Source: Lactobacillus kimbladii (GTDB lineage: Bacteria > Bacillota > Bacilli > Lactobacillales > Lactobacillaceae). From it: 64,000 bases of DNA. Every line of letters starts with the position of its first letter. The first letter of the stretch is position 1. Below are positions 1-8,747 of this stretch, one piece after another. The stretch lies in NCBI RefSeq assembly GCF_014323605.1, contig NZ_SCMB01000001.1:248001-312000 (forward strand), in the 5' to 3' direction. Position numbers and translations under genes: made by a program. The notes under the pieces were generated by a model. It worked only from the letters and a program-made list of their open reading frames with translations. It was not told the origin of the DNA and did not search any database.

Positions 1-892
1 TTTTATTTGCTTTAGTTACCAAAGTAATTTCGCGTCCATTGGGATCATCTTCCATTCGTCCTGCAGCCAATCCCTGTGTAACCACCTTTACCTTGTGCTT
101 TTCAGTGGCCAAAACGACTTCCGGATAAAGAGCACTAATTGTCGTTAATACATCCCAAAAATAAAGTTGCGAGCTTGGAATTGGGGGATTAACCAGCAGA
201 CAATAGCCTTGCGCAACCAAGTCTACAGCTGGATGTTCACGCAAACTGGCCCAATGCATTCTTAATTCATCAGTTAATGGTAATTCTTCACTACTTTCAA
301 GACCGATAATTTGCATAGGAATATTTGATTTCAGAACCCTATCAACAGCAAACGGATCCCAAAAGGCATTCCATTCTTGTGTACCATCAACATTAACCTG
401 AACAACATTACCATGACCATCAAGAGAACCGCCCATCCAGTATAACTGTTCAATTTTATCCGCCATTTTGGGATTAGTATCCAGCGCACGAGCCAAATCG
501 GTTAAAGGTCCCGTCATAACTAACGTGACAGGTTGCTTTGCTGCCAAAATTTTTTCAGCCATGTCTAAATGAGCCGGTTTTACTGCCATTTTAGTAATCA
601 TTTTCCCAGATTCGTTTAATAACGGCAAATAATTAAATGAATATGCCGCTTTACGCCAGGCTTCTGGAAACTGATTGACAGCTCTTGAATCTGATTTGGC
701 AACTTCTAATTGATCGCCTCTTAAGTTAAACCGGTCTGTCATCTTTCGACACACCTCAACAGCCGGGTCAACGTAACCATCCGCATCAATTGCGCTAACA
801 CCTAATAATTTAATCTCCGGTGCTTGCAAGAGTAACAAATATGATACTAAATCATCAATATTACCGTCATGATTAAAATAAATTTCTTTCAT
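1..892 (-). CDS. Nucleoside hydrolase, C-terminus cut by window edge
   Basis: About 297 residues are visible from an ATG at 892; the end lies outside the window. The family cleaves the N-glycosidic bond of ribonucleosides in the cytoplasm, giving base plus ribose. Seen: an N-terminal HDGNIDDLVSYLLLL segment matching the metal-binding DxDxGxDD loop, a central VMTGPLTDLARAL segment typical of the family, and a WDPFAVD segment further on. The first aspartate of the loop is replaced by Asn7, which is unusual because that residue normally binds calcium. The ATG lies 9 bases after the stop of the upstream ABC permease, so it is the last visible gene of the nucleoside import operon and would cleave what the transporter brings in. 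The preferred base (purine or pyrimidine) cannot be read from sequence. Confidence 0.85.
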   Translation of the reverse strand, partial: MKEIYFNHDGNIDDLVSYLLLLQAPEIKLLGVSAIDADGYVDPAVEVCRKMTDRFNLRGDQLEVAKSDSRAVNQFPEAWRKAAYSFNYLPLLNESGKMITKMAVKPAHLDMAEKILAAKQPVTLVMTGPLTDLARALDTNPKMADKIEQLYWMGGSLDGHGNVVQVNVDGTQEWNAFWDPFAVDRVLKSNIPMQIIGLESSEELPLTDELRMHWASLREHPAVDLVAQGYCLLVNPPIPSSQLYFWDVLTTISALYPEVVLATEKHKVKVVTQGLAAGRMEDDPNGREITLVTKANK

Positions 893-901
893 TATTCTTC
901 C

Positions 902-1858
902 CTATTTTGACTTAATATAGTTCTGGCCATTTGCTGCTGGAGCAACGGATTTTCCAAAGAACAAAACTAAAACTAAAATGGTAATTACATAAGGAGCAAT
1001 CTGCATGTAAACAGCAGGAATGTGACTAAAGAACGGTAATTGGTTGCCGATAATACTGATACTTTGAGCAAAACCAAAGAAAAGCGAAGCTAGCATTGCC
1101 CCTAATGGGTTCCATTTACCAAAGATCATGGCTGCCAGCGCCATAAAACCTTGTCCAACAATAGTAGAAACTGAAAAATTGCCTGAAATTGCTTCCGCAA
1201 AAACTGCTCCGCCAATTCCGCCTAAAAAGCCGGATATTAGCACGCCAGCGTAACGCATACCATAAACATTGATCCCTAAAGTATCAGCAGCTTGAGGATT
1301 TTCACCACAGGAACGCAGACGCAAGCCAAAACGAGTTTTATACAAAATCCACCATAATAAGATTGATACAATTATTGCCAGCCAGGCAGGTGCAGAAGTA
1401 TTTTGAAAGAAAACAGGCCCAATAACAGGAATATTAGCAAGGCCTGGAAAACTAAAATAACCAAAGCTCTGCGTAATGTTTTCAGTTTGACCTTTATCAT
1501 ATATAGCTTTGACTAAAAACACTCCTAATGGTGGAGCCATAAGATTGAGGACAGTTCCACTGATGATGTGATCGGCGTGAAAATTAATGGTTGCTACAGC
1601 ATGGAGCAGTGAAAATAGCAAACCTACAACTCCCCCAACAAGAAGACCAATCCAAGGAGTTGCTTTACCAAAATTAGAAGCAAAAGTCAGGTTAAACACA
1701 ATGGCAGAAAAAGCGCCCATTGTCATTATTCCTTCAAGGCCAATGTTGGTAATACCTGAATTTTCACTATAAACACCGCCTAAAGCGGTAAAAATTAATG
1801 GTGCTGAATAGACAAAAGTCGATGACACAATTAACGCTAAAATTGTAACTAAATTCAT
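902..1858 (-). CDS. Nucleoside ABC transporter permease (NupC/YufQ type)
   Basis: A 318-residue integral membrane protein with about eight hydrophobic segments. The N-terminal GGVYSENSGITNIGLEGIM stretch is the hallmark of BPD_transp_2 permeases that work with BmpA-type nucleoside receptors and with ribose-type transporters. It should form half of the membrane channel together with the permease encoded just upstream. Its ATG overlaps the end of that gene by 4 bases (ATGA), indicating translational coupling. The nucleoside hydrolase follows 9 bases after its stop. The transporter family is clear; nucleosides as substrate are inferred from the BmpA lipoproteins and the hydrolase in the same operon. 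Confidence 0.9.
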   Translation of the reverse strand: MNLVTILALIVSSTFVYSAPLIFTALGGVYSENSGITNIGLEGIMTMGAFSAIVFNLTFASNFGKATPWIGLLVGGVVGLLFSLLHAVATINFHADHIISGTVLNLMAPPLGVFLVKAIYDKGQTENITQSFGYFSFPGLANIPVIGPVFFQNTSAPAWLAIIVSILLWWILYKTRFGLRLRSCGENPQAADTLGINVYGMRYAGVLISGFLGGIGGAVFAEAISGNFSVSTIVGQGFMALAAMIFGKWNPLGAMLASLFFGFAQSISIIGNQLPFFSHIPAVYMQIAPYVITILVLVLFFGKSVAPAANGQNYIKSK

Positions 1859-3009
1859 GAATTTTGTCCTCCCTGGGTCTTTGTAGAACTCACTGTAACA
1901 TTATTTGGTTCAGTTTCTTCAGTCGCTGTATCTTTTTGGATTTCTTTAGCCCTTTTAGTTTTAAACAATAATCCAATTACATATTGAATAGCAACAAAGA
2001 AAATGATAGCAGCAATTACTATTGAAACAATTTCATAAGGAATACCGGCAATGGTTTGCATCCCTAGACCGCCAATTTTTAAAATTGAAAATAATAGTGA
2101 AGCCAGTAAAATGCCAACAGCTGTCCCACCACCAAGAAGAGCAACGGACAGACCATCCCACCCGATATCTAAGCTGGTCGTTTGGGTGAAATAGTTTTGA
2201 TATGTGCCAAGACCTTGAACAACACCGCCTAAGCCAGCAAATCCACCAGATAATAACATAGAAAGCATGATATTCTTTTTGGCTGACATTCCTGCATAAC
2301 GACTCGCCTCAGCATTGGTACCAACTGAACGAATTTCAAAACCTGTAGTAGTTTTTCTCATTAAATACCAATATAAAAAAACTGCAACCAAAGCAATAAA
2401 AATACCTGCATTAATGCGTGAATCACCAAACATTGTGCTAAGCCATCCAATTTTCAAGCTGCCATTATCAGCAATTGTTTTAGTAGTATCAGTATCAATA
2501 CGCAATTTAGATGACATAACCTGTTGCATTAAATATTGACACGAATAAAGCACAATATAGTTAATCATAATGGTTGTTATGACTTCATTAGTCCCAAATT
2601 GTGCACGGAGCCAACCAGCAATACCAGCAACAAGTGCGCCAGCCAGAATGCCTGTTATTACTGCCAAAGGTAGCAAAATTGCCTTAGGCATATTAGGATT
2701 AGCCAAAACCACCCAGATAGAAGATAACCAGCCAGCTTGAGCCTGACCAGGCAAGCCAATATTGAAAAAACCGGCAGTAGAAGCTATAGCAAAACCAATA
2801 GCGGTAAAAATCAGCGGGGTAGCTTCACGGATCGTCTCACCTATGCCGTTCATGTTTCCTAACGCACTGGAAAACATTGAAGCATATGCTTGAAACGGAT
2901 TGTAACTCCAAACCAGCATGATGATTGCTCCGACTAAAAAGCCTGCCAAAATAGAAATGATTGGCACTAAGATTTTCTTGGTTTTTAGTGTAACTTTAAG
3001 CAAGTGCAT
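1855..3009 (-). CDS. Nucleoside ABC transporter permease (NupB/YufP type)
   Basis: A 384-residue membrane protein with about nine hydrophobic segments and a hydrophilic, charged C-terminal tail rich in Thr, Glu and Asn. The IREATPLIFTAIGFAIASTAG segment and the following FNIGLPGQA match the permease partner found beside BmpA-dependent ATPases. It overlaps the ATPase gene upstream by 14 bases and the second permease downstream by 4 bases, so the three are probably translated as a coupled set. It should form the other half of the channel. The tail after about residue 355 looks disordered and is longer than the core needs. Confidence 0.9.
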   Translation of the reverse strand: MHLLKVTLKTKKILVPIISILAGFLVGAIIMLVWSYNPFQAYASMFSSALGNMNGIGETIREATPLIFTAIGFAIASTAGFFNIGLPGQAQAGWLSSIWVVLANPNMPKAILLPLAVITGILAGALVAGIAGWLRAQFGTNEVITTIMINYIVLYSCQYLMQQVMSSKLRIDTDTTKTIADNGSLKIGWLSTMFGDSRINAGIFIALVAVFLYWYLMRKTTTGFEIRSVGTNAEASRYAGMSAKKNIMLSMLLSGGFAGLGGVVQGLGTYQNYFTQTTSLDIGWDGLSVALLGGGTAVGILLASLLFSILKIGGLGMQTIAGIPYEIVSIVIAAIIFFVAIQYVIGLLFKTKRAKEIQKDTATEETEPNNVTVSSTKTQGGQNS

Positions 3010-4531
3010 TACCTTCTTTCTTAACGCCGGTCATTAACAAACCTAATTCTTCATCACTAGTATTTTCTGGCTTGACTTCACCAGAAATTCTACCATCGTG
3101 AAGCACAATAATTCTGTCTGACAATTGCATAATTTCATCAAGCTCATAAGATATTAACAAAATTGCTTTGCCCTGAGCTCTCTCATTTAAGAGCTGATTA
3201 TGAATATATTCAATGGCACCAACGTCAAGGCCACGAGTCGGCTGAAAAGCAATAATTAAATTACTGTCGCGACTCAATTCACGGGCAATAATGACTTTTT
3301 GCTGGTTACCTCCAGATAAATCACTTACAGGCATTCTTTCACTTGTAGTTCTGATATCAAATTGTTTAATTAATTTCTTGGCATGTTCATGAATTACATC
3401 ATAATGCATCACGTTATGGCGAGAAAATGGTTCCTTATAATAAGTTTGTAAAGCCAAATTATCAGAAACTGAAAAAGGCAGGATCAAACCATATTTTTGT
3501 CGGTCAGCAGGGATATATGACACGCCCTTTTCGGTTATTTGCCGTACCTTACGATTAGTCATATTTTCACCGTCAATCAAAATTTTGCCAGAATCAATAT
3601 GTTGCAAACCGGTTAAAGCTCTGACAAGTTCATCCTGACCGTTGCCATCAATACCAGCGACTCCCAATATTTCTCCAGCATGCAATTCAAAAGACAAACC
3701 TTTAATTACCGCAACATTTTGTTTGTTTTTAACATGTAAGTCTTCAACTTGCAACATTGTGCGTCCACCTTTTTCTGTGGACTTATTAACCTGCATGTTA
3801 ACGTGACGTCCCACCATTAATTCTGCCAGACGATTATTATCAACATTAGCGACATCAAAAGTTCCTACGCTTTTACCAGCACGAATCACAGTTACACGAT
3901 CAGCTGCTCGTTCGATTTCTTCCAGTTTATGTGTAATTAAAATGATTGATTTGCCCTCTTTTGCCAGTTCATGCAGTATTTGAATAAATTCTGTAATCTC
4001 CTGGGGGGTCAAAACAGCAGTGGGCTCATCAAAAATCATAATGTCTGCTCCACGGTAAAGAACTTTCAAAATTTCCACTCTTTGCTGTTGAGCAACCGTA
4101 ATCTCACTGACCTTTTTCAATGGGTCAACATTTAAGTTATAACGCTCAGACAAGGCCATTATTTGCTTTTCTGCTTTTTTAAAATCCAGTTTAGGACCCT
4201 TGGTAGTTTCATGACCCAAAATGATATTTTCTAAAACAGTAAAGGAATCCATCAACATAAAATGCTGGTGTACCATTCCTATACCCAAATCTTTTGCGAC
4301 AGTTGGATTTTTAATATTAACCTTTTTCCCCCGAACCAAAATTGAACCTGCGGTAGGGGTAATCAAGCCAGATAAAATACTCATTAAAGTTGATTTACCT
4401 GCACCATTTTCTCCCAAAAGAGCTAAAATTTCACCTTTCCTTAAAGTCAAATTAATATCATTATTGGCTTTAAAACCGTTAAAATCCTTCACAATATGGC
4501 GCATCTCTATTACGTTCGTCATATCTTTCAT
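2996..4531 (-). CDS. Nucleoside ABC transporter ATP-binding protein, two-domain (NupA/YufO type)
   Basis: A 511-residue protein with two fused ABC ATPase domains. The first has an intact Walker A (GENGAGKST), a Q-loop, a variant signature near SEITVAQQQR and a Walker B ending in IFDEPTAVLTP. The second has a degenerate Walker A (GIDGNGQDE), the signature LSGGNQQK and an altered Walker B (IIAFQPTRGLDVG). This asymmetry is usual for the sugar/nucleoside importer ATPases, where one site hydrolyses and the other mainly binds. I take the ATG at 4531 because an AAGGAA site lies 11 bases before it; the frame is open 17 codons further upstream, but that part lies inside the terminator hairpin. It sits after the bmpA pair and before two permeases. 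Confidence 0.92.
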   Translation of the reverse strand: MKDMTNVIEMRHIVKDFNGFKANNDINLTLRKGEILALLGENGAGKSTLMSILSGLITPTAGSILVRGKKVNIKNPTVAKDLGIGMVHQHFMLMDSFTVLENIILGHETTKGPKLDFKKAEKQIMALSERYNLNVDPLKKVSEITVAQQQRVEILKVLYRGADIMIFDEPTAVLTPQEITEFIQILHELAKEGKSIILITHKLEEIERAADRVTVIRAGKSVGTFDVANVDNNRLAELMVGRHVNMQVNKSTEKGGRTMLQVEDLHVKNKQNVAVIKGLSFELHAGEILGVAGIDGNGQDELVRALTGLQHIDSGKILIDGENMTNRKVRQITEKGVSYIPADRQKYGLILPFSVSDNLALQTYYKEPFSRHNVMHYDVIHEHAKKLIKQFDIRTTSERMPVSDLSGGNQQKVIIARELSRDSNLIIAFQPTRGLDVGAIEYIHNQLLNERAQGKAILLISYELDEIMQLSDRIIVLHDGRISGEVKPENTSDEELGLLMTGVKKEGNALA

Positions 4532-4553
4532 TTTGCGTAAATTTCCTTTTTCT

Positions 4554-4590
4554 AAAAAAACTCTTTGCATAAATTTACACAAAGAGTTTT
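4554..4590 (-). terminator. Intercistronic terminator/attenuator between bmpA and the ATPase gene
   Basis: On the minus strand an 11-bp perfect stem (arms 4580-4590 and 4557-4567, 12-base loop) runs directly into a tract of seven T. It follows the stop of the downstream bmpA copy and precedes the ATPase ribosome site. Partial readthrough would make the binding lipoproteins more abundant than the membrane complex. Confidence 0.8.
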
Positions 4591-4605
4591 AAACGTTAAT
4601 TTACT

Positions 4606-5676
4606 TTAATTCTGCGCTACTGTTATTTTTCCGGAAACTACTTGCTGCTTAGCCTTTTGTACTGCAATCCATGCCTTTGGTGTCAGATTGCCTTTAGTAA
4701 TTGAAACACCATTGCCTTTTAATGAATAAACCAGGTGCTTTCCTCCAGGGAACTTACCTTTGGCTGCATCATCAGCTAAAGATTTGGTTGCAACATTTAG
4801 TCCCTTCAATACAGAAGTTAAAGTAAAGTTAGCCTTTTTACCATCCTTTGTTTTGTAGTTTCCCAGGTTTTCCTGATCAACATCAACACCAATTACCCAA
4901 ACCTTTTTATTTTCCGACTTAGTTTGATTAAGTGCTTTAGCTTCTTGGAAAACTCCACTACCGGCAGAACCGGCAGCTTGGAAGACTACATCACAGTTGT
5001 CAGCGTACATAGATTGTGCAATTGACTTAGCTTTATCATTTGAAGTAAAGTTTCCGATATATTGCGTGCTGACACTGATCTTTTTATGTTGAGCTTTGGC
5101 AGCGTCTTTTACACCCTGTTTGAAACCTGCTTCAAAAGTATCAATGATTGCAGATTTTGCTCCGCCGATAAAACCAACTTTATTAGTTTTAGTTGAATAA
5201 GCTGCAGCTACACCACCCAAATATGATGATTCGTTACTCTTAAAAGTAACAGAAGCTACATTTTTCTGACCAGTTATCACATCGTCAACAATTACAAAAT
5301 TTTTCTTAGGATTCTTCTTGGCAGCAGCCTTAACTGAATCTTTTAACATATAGCCAATACCGAATATTGTTTGATAACCAGACTTGGCAGCCTGATTAAA
5401 ATTAGGCGTATAGTCAGTGGCACTGCTAGATTGAAAATACTGGTAGCCTTTGCCTTGTTTAAAGTTATGTTCTTTACCATAATCTTTAAAACCGGCCCAA
5501 GCAGCCTGATTAAAGGACTGATCGTTAATACCGTTGCTATCCGTAATTAACGCAATACTGTCCTTCTTGTTTTGACTGCTTGTTCCCTGCTTTTTTCCCG
5601 AGCAAGCATTCAAAAACAAAGTAAATGAAGCCATTAAGATTCCTAATGACAAAAATTTCGTAAATTTCTTACCCAT
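4606..5676 (-). CDS. BmpA-family nucleoside-binding lipoprotein, copy 2
   Basis: A 356-residue secreted lipoprotein. Residues 1-25 form a type II signal peptide with the lipobox LNAC followed by SGKKQG, so the mature protein should be anchored outside the membrane. The rest is a BMP/PnrA receptor fold: ALITDSNGINDQSFNQAAW near the start, FGIGYMLKDSVKAA, FVIVDDVI and VGFIGG in order. Such proteins deliver nucleosides to the YufOPQ-type importer encoded next. It is a close paralog of the lipoprotein gene just upstream, with nearly the same lipobox and length. A separate promoter-like sequence precedes it and a terminator hairpin follows, so its level may be set independently. Confidence 0.92.
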   Translation of the reverse strand: MGKKFTKFLSLGILMASFTLFLNACSGKKQGTSSQNKKDSIALITDSNGINDQSFNQAAWAGFKDYGKEHNFKQGKGYQYFQSSSATDYTPNFNQAAKSGYQTIFGIGYMLKDSVKAAAKKNPKKNFVIVDDVITGQKNVASVTFKSNESSYLGGVAAAYSTKTNKVGFIGGAKSAIIDTFEAGFKQGVKDAAKAQHKKISVSTQYIGNFTSNDKAKSIAQSMYADNCDVVFQAAGSAGSGVFQEAKALNQTKSENKKVWVIGVDVDQENLGNYKTKDGKKANFTLTSVLKGLNVATKSLADDAAKGKFPGGKHLVYSLKGNGVSITKGNLTPKAWIAVQKAKQQVVSGKITVAQN

Positions 5677-5715
5677 TTATATTACCCTCCACAAAATACG
5701 AACTTTTCATAACTA

Positions 5716-5744
5716 ATATTATAATAAAATACGTATTAATTCAA
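5716..5744 (-). promoter_or_regulatory. Promoter candidate for the second bmpA copy
   Basis: On the minus strand TTGAAT (5739-5744) and TAATAT (5716-5721) are 17 bases apart, about 40 bases before the ATG at 5676. No terminator hairpin is seen between the two bmpA genes, so this would add to readthrough from the upstream copy. Confidence 0.45.
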
Positions 5745-5796
5745 GATAATTATTTTTTTGGTAAGATTTAGATAAAGAAATCGGCTTATCAACGAA

Positions 5797-6888
5797 CTAT
5801 TTACTTGGGTGAATTGGCACTTTAATATTGCCCTTAATTATTTCATTACGTGCCTGACGTGAATATTGCCAAGCTTTAGCACTTATTTGTCCGTGTTTGA
5901 TTGAGACACCATTGGTTTTTAGGCCATAAACCAATTGCTGGCCACCTGGGAATTTACCTTCATAAGCACGGTTCGAAATATCTCGGGTAGCAACATTGAC
6001 ACCAGTAATCACAGAAGTCAAAACGAAGTTATCTTTTTTACCATCTTTAGTTTTATAGTTGCCTAAATGTGATTGATCAGAGTCAACACCAATAGCCCAG
6101 ACTTTTTCAGCACCTGTTCTAGTTTGATTAATAGATTTAGCTTCTTGGAACAGACCATTGCCTGCTAAACCAGAAGCATGAAAGATAATATCAGCTTTTT
6201 TAGCGTACATTGACTGAGCAATGGCTTTTTCTTTGTCTGCACTCTTAAAATCACCCACATACTGATTTAGCAGTGTAATTTTTTTATGCAGCTTTTTGGC
6301 TTGATCATTAACACCTTTAGTAAAACCAGCATCAAACAAGTCAATAATATTGCCATGAGCACCACCAATGAAACCAATGACGTTGGTCTTTGTTTCAGTT
6401 GCTGCTACAACACCCGCTAAGTAAGAAGCTTGCTCACTCTTAAAATTGGCGGAGGCCACATTCTTCTGCCCCTTAATTACTTCGTCAACAATAACGTAGT
6501 TCTTTTTAGGATTCTTTTTAGCAGCTGCTTTGACAGCGTCTTTTAAGCTATAGCCAATACCAAAAATTGTCTGATAGCCAGCTTTGCTTGCTTGATCAAA
6601 ATTGGGTTCAAAATCTGCAGCACTGCCAGATTGAAAATACTGGTAGCCATTACGTCCACGACTAAGACTGTGATCTTTGCCGTATTCTTTAAATCCTTGC
6701 CATGCAGACTGATTGAAAGAATTATCATTGACCCCAGCAGTATCAGTAATTAGCGCAATGGAGTGCTTGGCACTGCTGCTCGAATTACTACTACCTCCCT
6801 GCTTTTTACCTGAGCATGCTGTAAGCGCTAATCCTGCAGCGACTGCCACCGCACTAATGGAAAAGAATTTTCTAAATTTTGACTTCAT
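5797..6888 (-). CDS. BmpA-family nucleoside-binding lipoprotein, copy 1
   Basis: A 363-residue lipoprotein with signal peptide and lipobox LTAC followed by SGKKQGGSS. The BMP receptor fold follows: ALITDTAGVNDNSFNQSAW, FGIGYSLKDAVKAA, YVIVDEVIKGQKN and VIGFIGGAHG. It is the first gene of the nucleoside import operon and a tandem paralog of the next gene. A strong ribosome site (AGGAGG) lies 6 bases before the ATG. A good sigma-A promoter with an internal inverted repeat lies immediately upstream. The two receptors may differ in nucleoside preference; the sequence does not show which. Confidence 0.92.
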   Translation of the reverse strand: MKSKFRKFFSISAVAVAAGLALTACSGKKQGGSSNSSSSAKHSIALITDTAGVNDNSFNQSAWQGFKEYGKDHSLSRGRNGYQYFQSGSAADFEPNFDQASKAGYQTIFGIGYSLKDAVKAAAKKNPKKNYVIVDEVIKGQKNVASANFKSEQASYLAGVVAATETKTNVIGFIGGAHGNIIDLFDAGFTKGVNDQAKKLHKKITLLNQYVGDFKSADKEKAIAQSMYAKKADIIFHASGLAGNGLFQEAKSINQTRTGAEKVWAIGVDSDQSHLGNYKTKDGKKDNFVLTSVITGVNVATRDISNRAYEGKFPGGQQLVYGLKTNGVSIKHGQISAKAWQYSRQARNEIIKGNIKVPIHPSK

Positions 6889-6917
6889 CTTGTGACCTCC
6901 TATTTTTTACATTAATT

Positions 6918-6945
6918 AACATACCACATCTGGTACCATTGTCAA
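6918..6945 (-). promoter_or_regulatory. Promoter of the bmpA operon with an operator-like palindrome
   Basis: On the minus strand TTGACA (6940-6945) and TATGTT (6918-6923) are separated by 16 bases. The spacer and -10 region contain an inverted repeat, TACCA-N4-TGGTA (6922-6935), well placed for a repressor. The regulator is not identifiable here. Confidence 0.65.
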
Positions 6946-7182
6946 AAAATCACTACAAGATAAAGTGTTGATCTGATAGCATTTCTATTTTTTCATGAAA
7001 ACGAAACTAAGCTTTATTCATAATGTTTTGTATACAACAATGAAAAAAGTTAAAATTTTCGTATAGAACTGGTTAAGCTGCTAAATCTTGAGTAAGCTTT
7101 AGTGCTAAAAATTGAAATCACCTATTGTTCAGGAATTAACGTATAATACAGTAAAAAATTTATTTATTACAGAAGAAATAAA

Positions 7183-7713
7183 ATGAAGCTATATAAAGAA
7201 TTTTTCGAATCAGAATTAGGAACATTAACGCTTTTAAGTAACGAAAATAATTTATTAGGATTATGGTTTAACGGTCAAAAATATTTTGGTGCCGGCTATG
7301 ATTTGAATGTTGCCGAAGTTTTTGCAACTAGACCTATTAAACAAACTCTAAAATGGCTAACGAACTATTTTGCTGGCCAAACTCCTGATCCATTTGCTGT
7401 ACCAATTAAACCCAATGGGTCTACTTTTAGTCAAAAAGTGCTTAAAGAATTACAAAAAGTACCTTATGGTGAACTAGTCACTTATAAAGAATTATCTAAT
7501 CGCGTACAAAAAGCACAAAATAAGATAAATTTGGCGCGCGCTGTTGGCTATGCAGTCAAACATAATCCAATTAGTTTAATTATTCCCTGTCACCGTGTAA
7601 TTGGCAGTGATGGATCTTTAACTGGTTATGCCGCTGGTCTTGAACGCAAGAGGGCACTGTTAAAAATGGAAAATCCCCAAATCAAATTTTCCAGTCAGTT
7701 AGACTTGCTTTGA
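7183..7713 (+). CDS. ogt: Methylated-DNA--protein-cysteine methyltransferase
   Basis: A 176-residue suicide DNA-repair protein that takes the methyl group from O6-methylguanine onto its own cysteine. Seen: the VPYGELVTYKELS helix-turn-helix region around residues 97-109, then NPISLIIPCHRVIGSDGSLTGY, in which the Cys of PCHRV is the acceptor, then GLERKRALL. Length matches single-domain Ogt/MGMT proteins, and the N-terminal 80 residues are the usual poorly conserved domain. It stands alone on the plus strand, divergent from the bmpA operon across a 294-base AT-rich interval. Only a weak purine-rich sequence (AGAAGAAATAAA) precedes the ATG. Confidence 0.95.
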   Translation: MKLYKEFFESELGTLTLLSNENNLLGLWFNGQKYFGAGYDLNVAEVFATRPIKQTLKWLTNYFAGQTPDPFAVPIKPNGSTFSQKVLKELQKVPYGELVTYKELSNRVQKAQNKINLARAVGYAVKHNPISLIIPCHRVIGSDGSLTGYAAGLERKRALLKMENPQIKFSSQLDLL

Positions 7714-7773
7714 TTTTTAATGTTCGTGTTTTTAAAAAGAGCAAAATAAAAGCCACATAAGGCTATATGCAGC

Positions 7774-8427
7774 TTAAACATTCCATTCAGTCATAAATTC
7801 TTTCACATAATCACGCATAAATTCCGTTCTTTTTTGCGCTTCTTTTTTACCTCCAGCAGTATTCATTAAATCAGCCAAATGAAACAGTTTTTCATAAAAA
7901 TGGTTAATTGTTGTTTCTGTATGTTCACGATATTGTTCATGACTTACAAGCTTCTGTGGTTTGATTCTGGGGTCGTATATCACATTGCCATGAGCACCGC
8001 CATATGTAAACGCACGGGCGATGCCAATTGCACCCAAACTTTCAATGCGATCAGCATCTTGTACATATTCTCCTGATACTGGCAATTGATAATGATGCTC
8101 TATATTAGCGGAAAAAGACATATGTTGCATAGTGAATAAAATATCTTTGACTTCTAGGGAAGCAAAACCCACTTTAGGAAGCAGTTCTTTAATGTCGGCA
8201 AGAACTTGATCAGGGTCAGCACAGATTTTTTCATCAATAGTATCGTGTAAATATCCCGCAGTTTGAATAATAGCAACCATGCGGCTATCTTCATGTGCAT
8301 CAGGATTATCCTGTAAATACATTTTGCTGGCCAGATGAGCTACTCGTTGTCCATGATAAAAATCATGCCCTGTTTTTTCATTTTTCAACTGCTCTTTAAC
8401 AAAATCAGTTACTTTAGTTAAATCCAA
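7774..8427 (-). CDS. HD-domain phosphohydrolase (YedJ/YpgQ-like)
   Basis: A 217-residue soluble protein with the HD metal-site pattern: HDFYHGQRV near residue 20, LHDTIDEK near residue 60, MSFSANIEHH near residue 110, and VQDADRIESLGAIGIARAF near residue 130. Close homologs hydrolyse nucleotide di- or triphosphates or pyrophosphate; the substrate here is not known. The start is TTG at 8427, chosen because AAAGGAAA lies 6 bases before it and no ATG begins the conserved domain. It is convergent with ogt. The HD motif makes the fold clear; the reaction is inferred. Confidence 0.85.
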   Translation of the reverse strand: MDLTKVTDFVKEQLKNEKTGHDFYHGQRVAHLASKMYLQDNPDAHEDSRMVAIIQTAGYLHDTIDEKICADPDQVLADIKELLPKVGFASLEVKDILFTMQHMSFSANIEHHYQLPVSGEYVQDADRIESLGAIGIARAFTYGGAHGNVIYDPRIKPQKLVSHEQYREHTETTINHFYEKLFHLADLMNTAGGKKEAQKRTEFMRDYVKEFMTEWNV

Positions 8428-8600
8428 GTTAATTTCCTTTCTAATTTGTAAAATACTTTTTCATAAAATAAGCAGTTCCAATAATGGCTTGGCTTTTACT
8501 TAGGCAATTTAAAGTCCCCTAGGCACCAAAATGCTCAGTTATTTTAATTTTTATGAGTACGACAACAGCTATTACTAGCTTTATTACCCTTTATATTATA
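8428..8600. other. Intergenic, no feature seen
   Basis: AT-rich spacer upstream of the HD-domain gene. It presumably holds that gene's promoter, but I find no convincing -35/-10 pair, and no open frame with a ribosome site. Confidence 0.4.
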
Positions 8601-8665
8601 AAAAAACAGACTATTAACTTTAGTAATTTATACTACTAGTTTAATAGTCTATCTCTTTTTTTAAA
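8601..8665 (-). terminator. Terminator after the broken secreted-protein gene
   Basis: A 10-bp stem (8608-8617 with 8641-8650) and a 23-base loop. The A6 run at 8601-8606 becomes a T6 tract on the minus strand; on the plus strand the stem is followed by T-rich sequence, so it may work both ways. Confidence 0.6.
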
Positions 8666-8747
8666 TTTGACCAAATTTATTTAATATTGGTCAAAAATGT
8701 CTATAAGCATATAGCAGCTAATATAGGCGTAAATTCACTCACATTAA

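Noticed and set aside
4221-4592. Plus-strand 123-codon frame opposite the ABC ATPase
   Set aside because: It is the antisense shadow of a strongly conserved gene and has no ribosome site.
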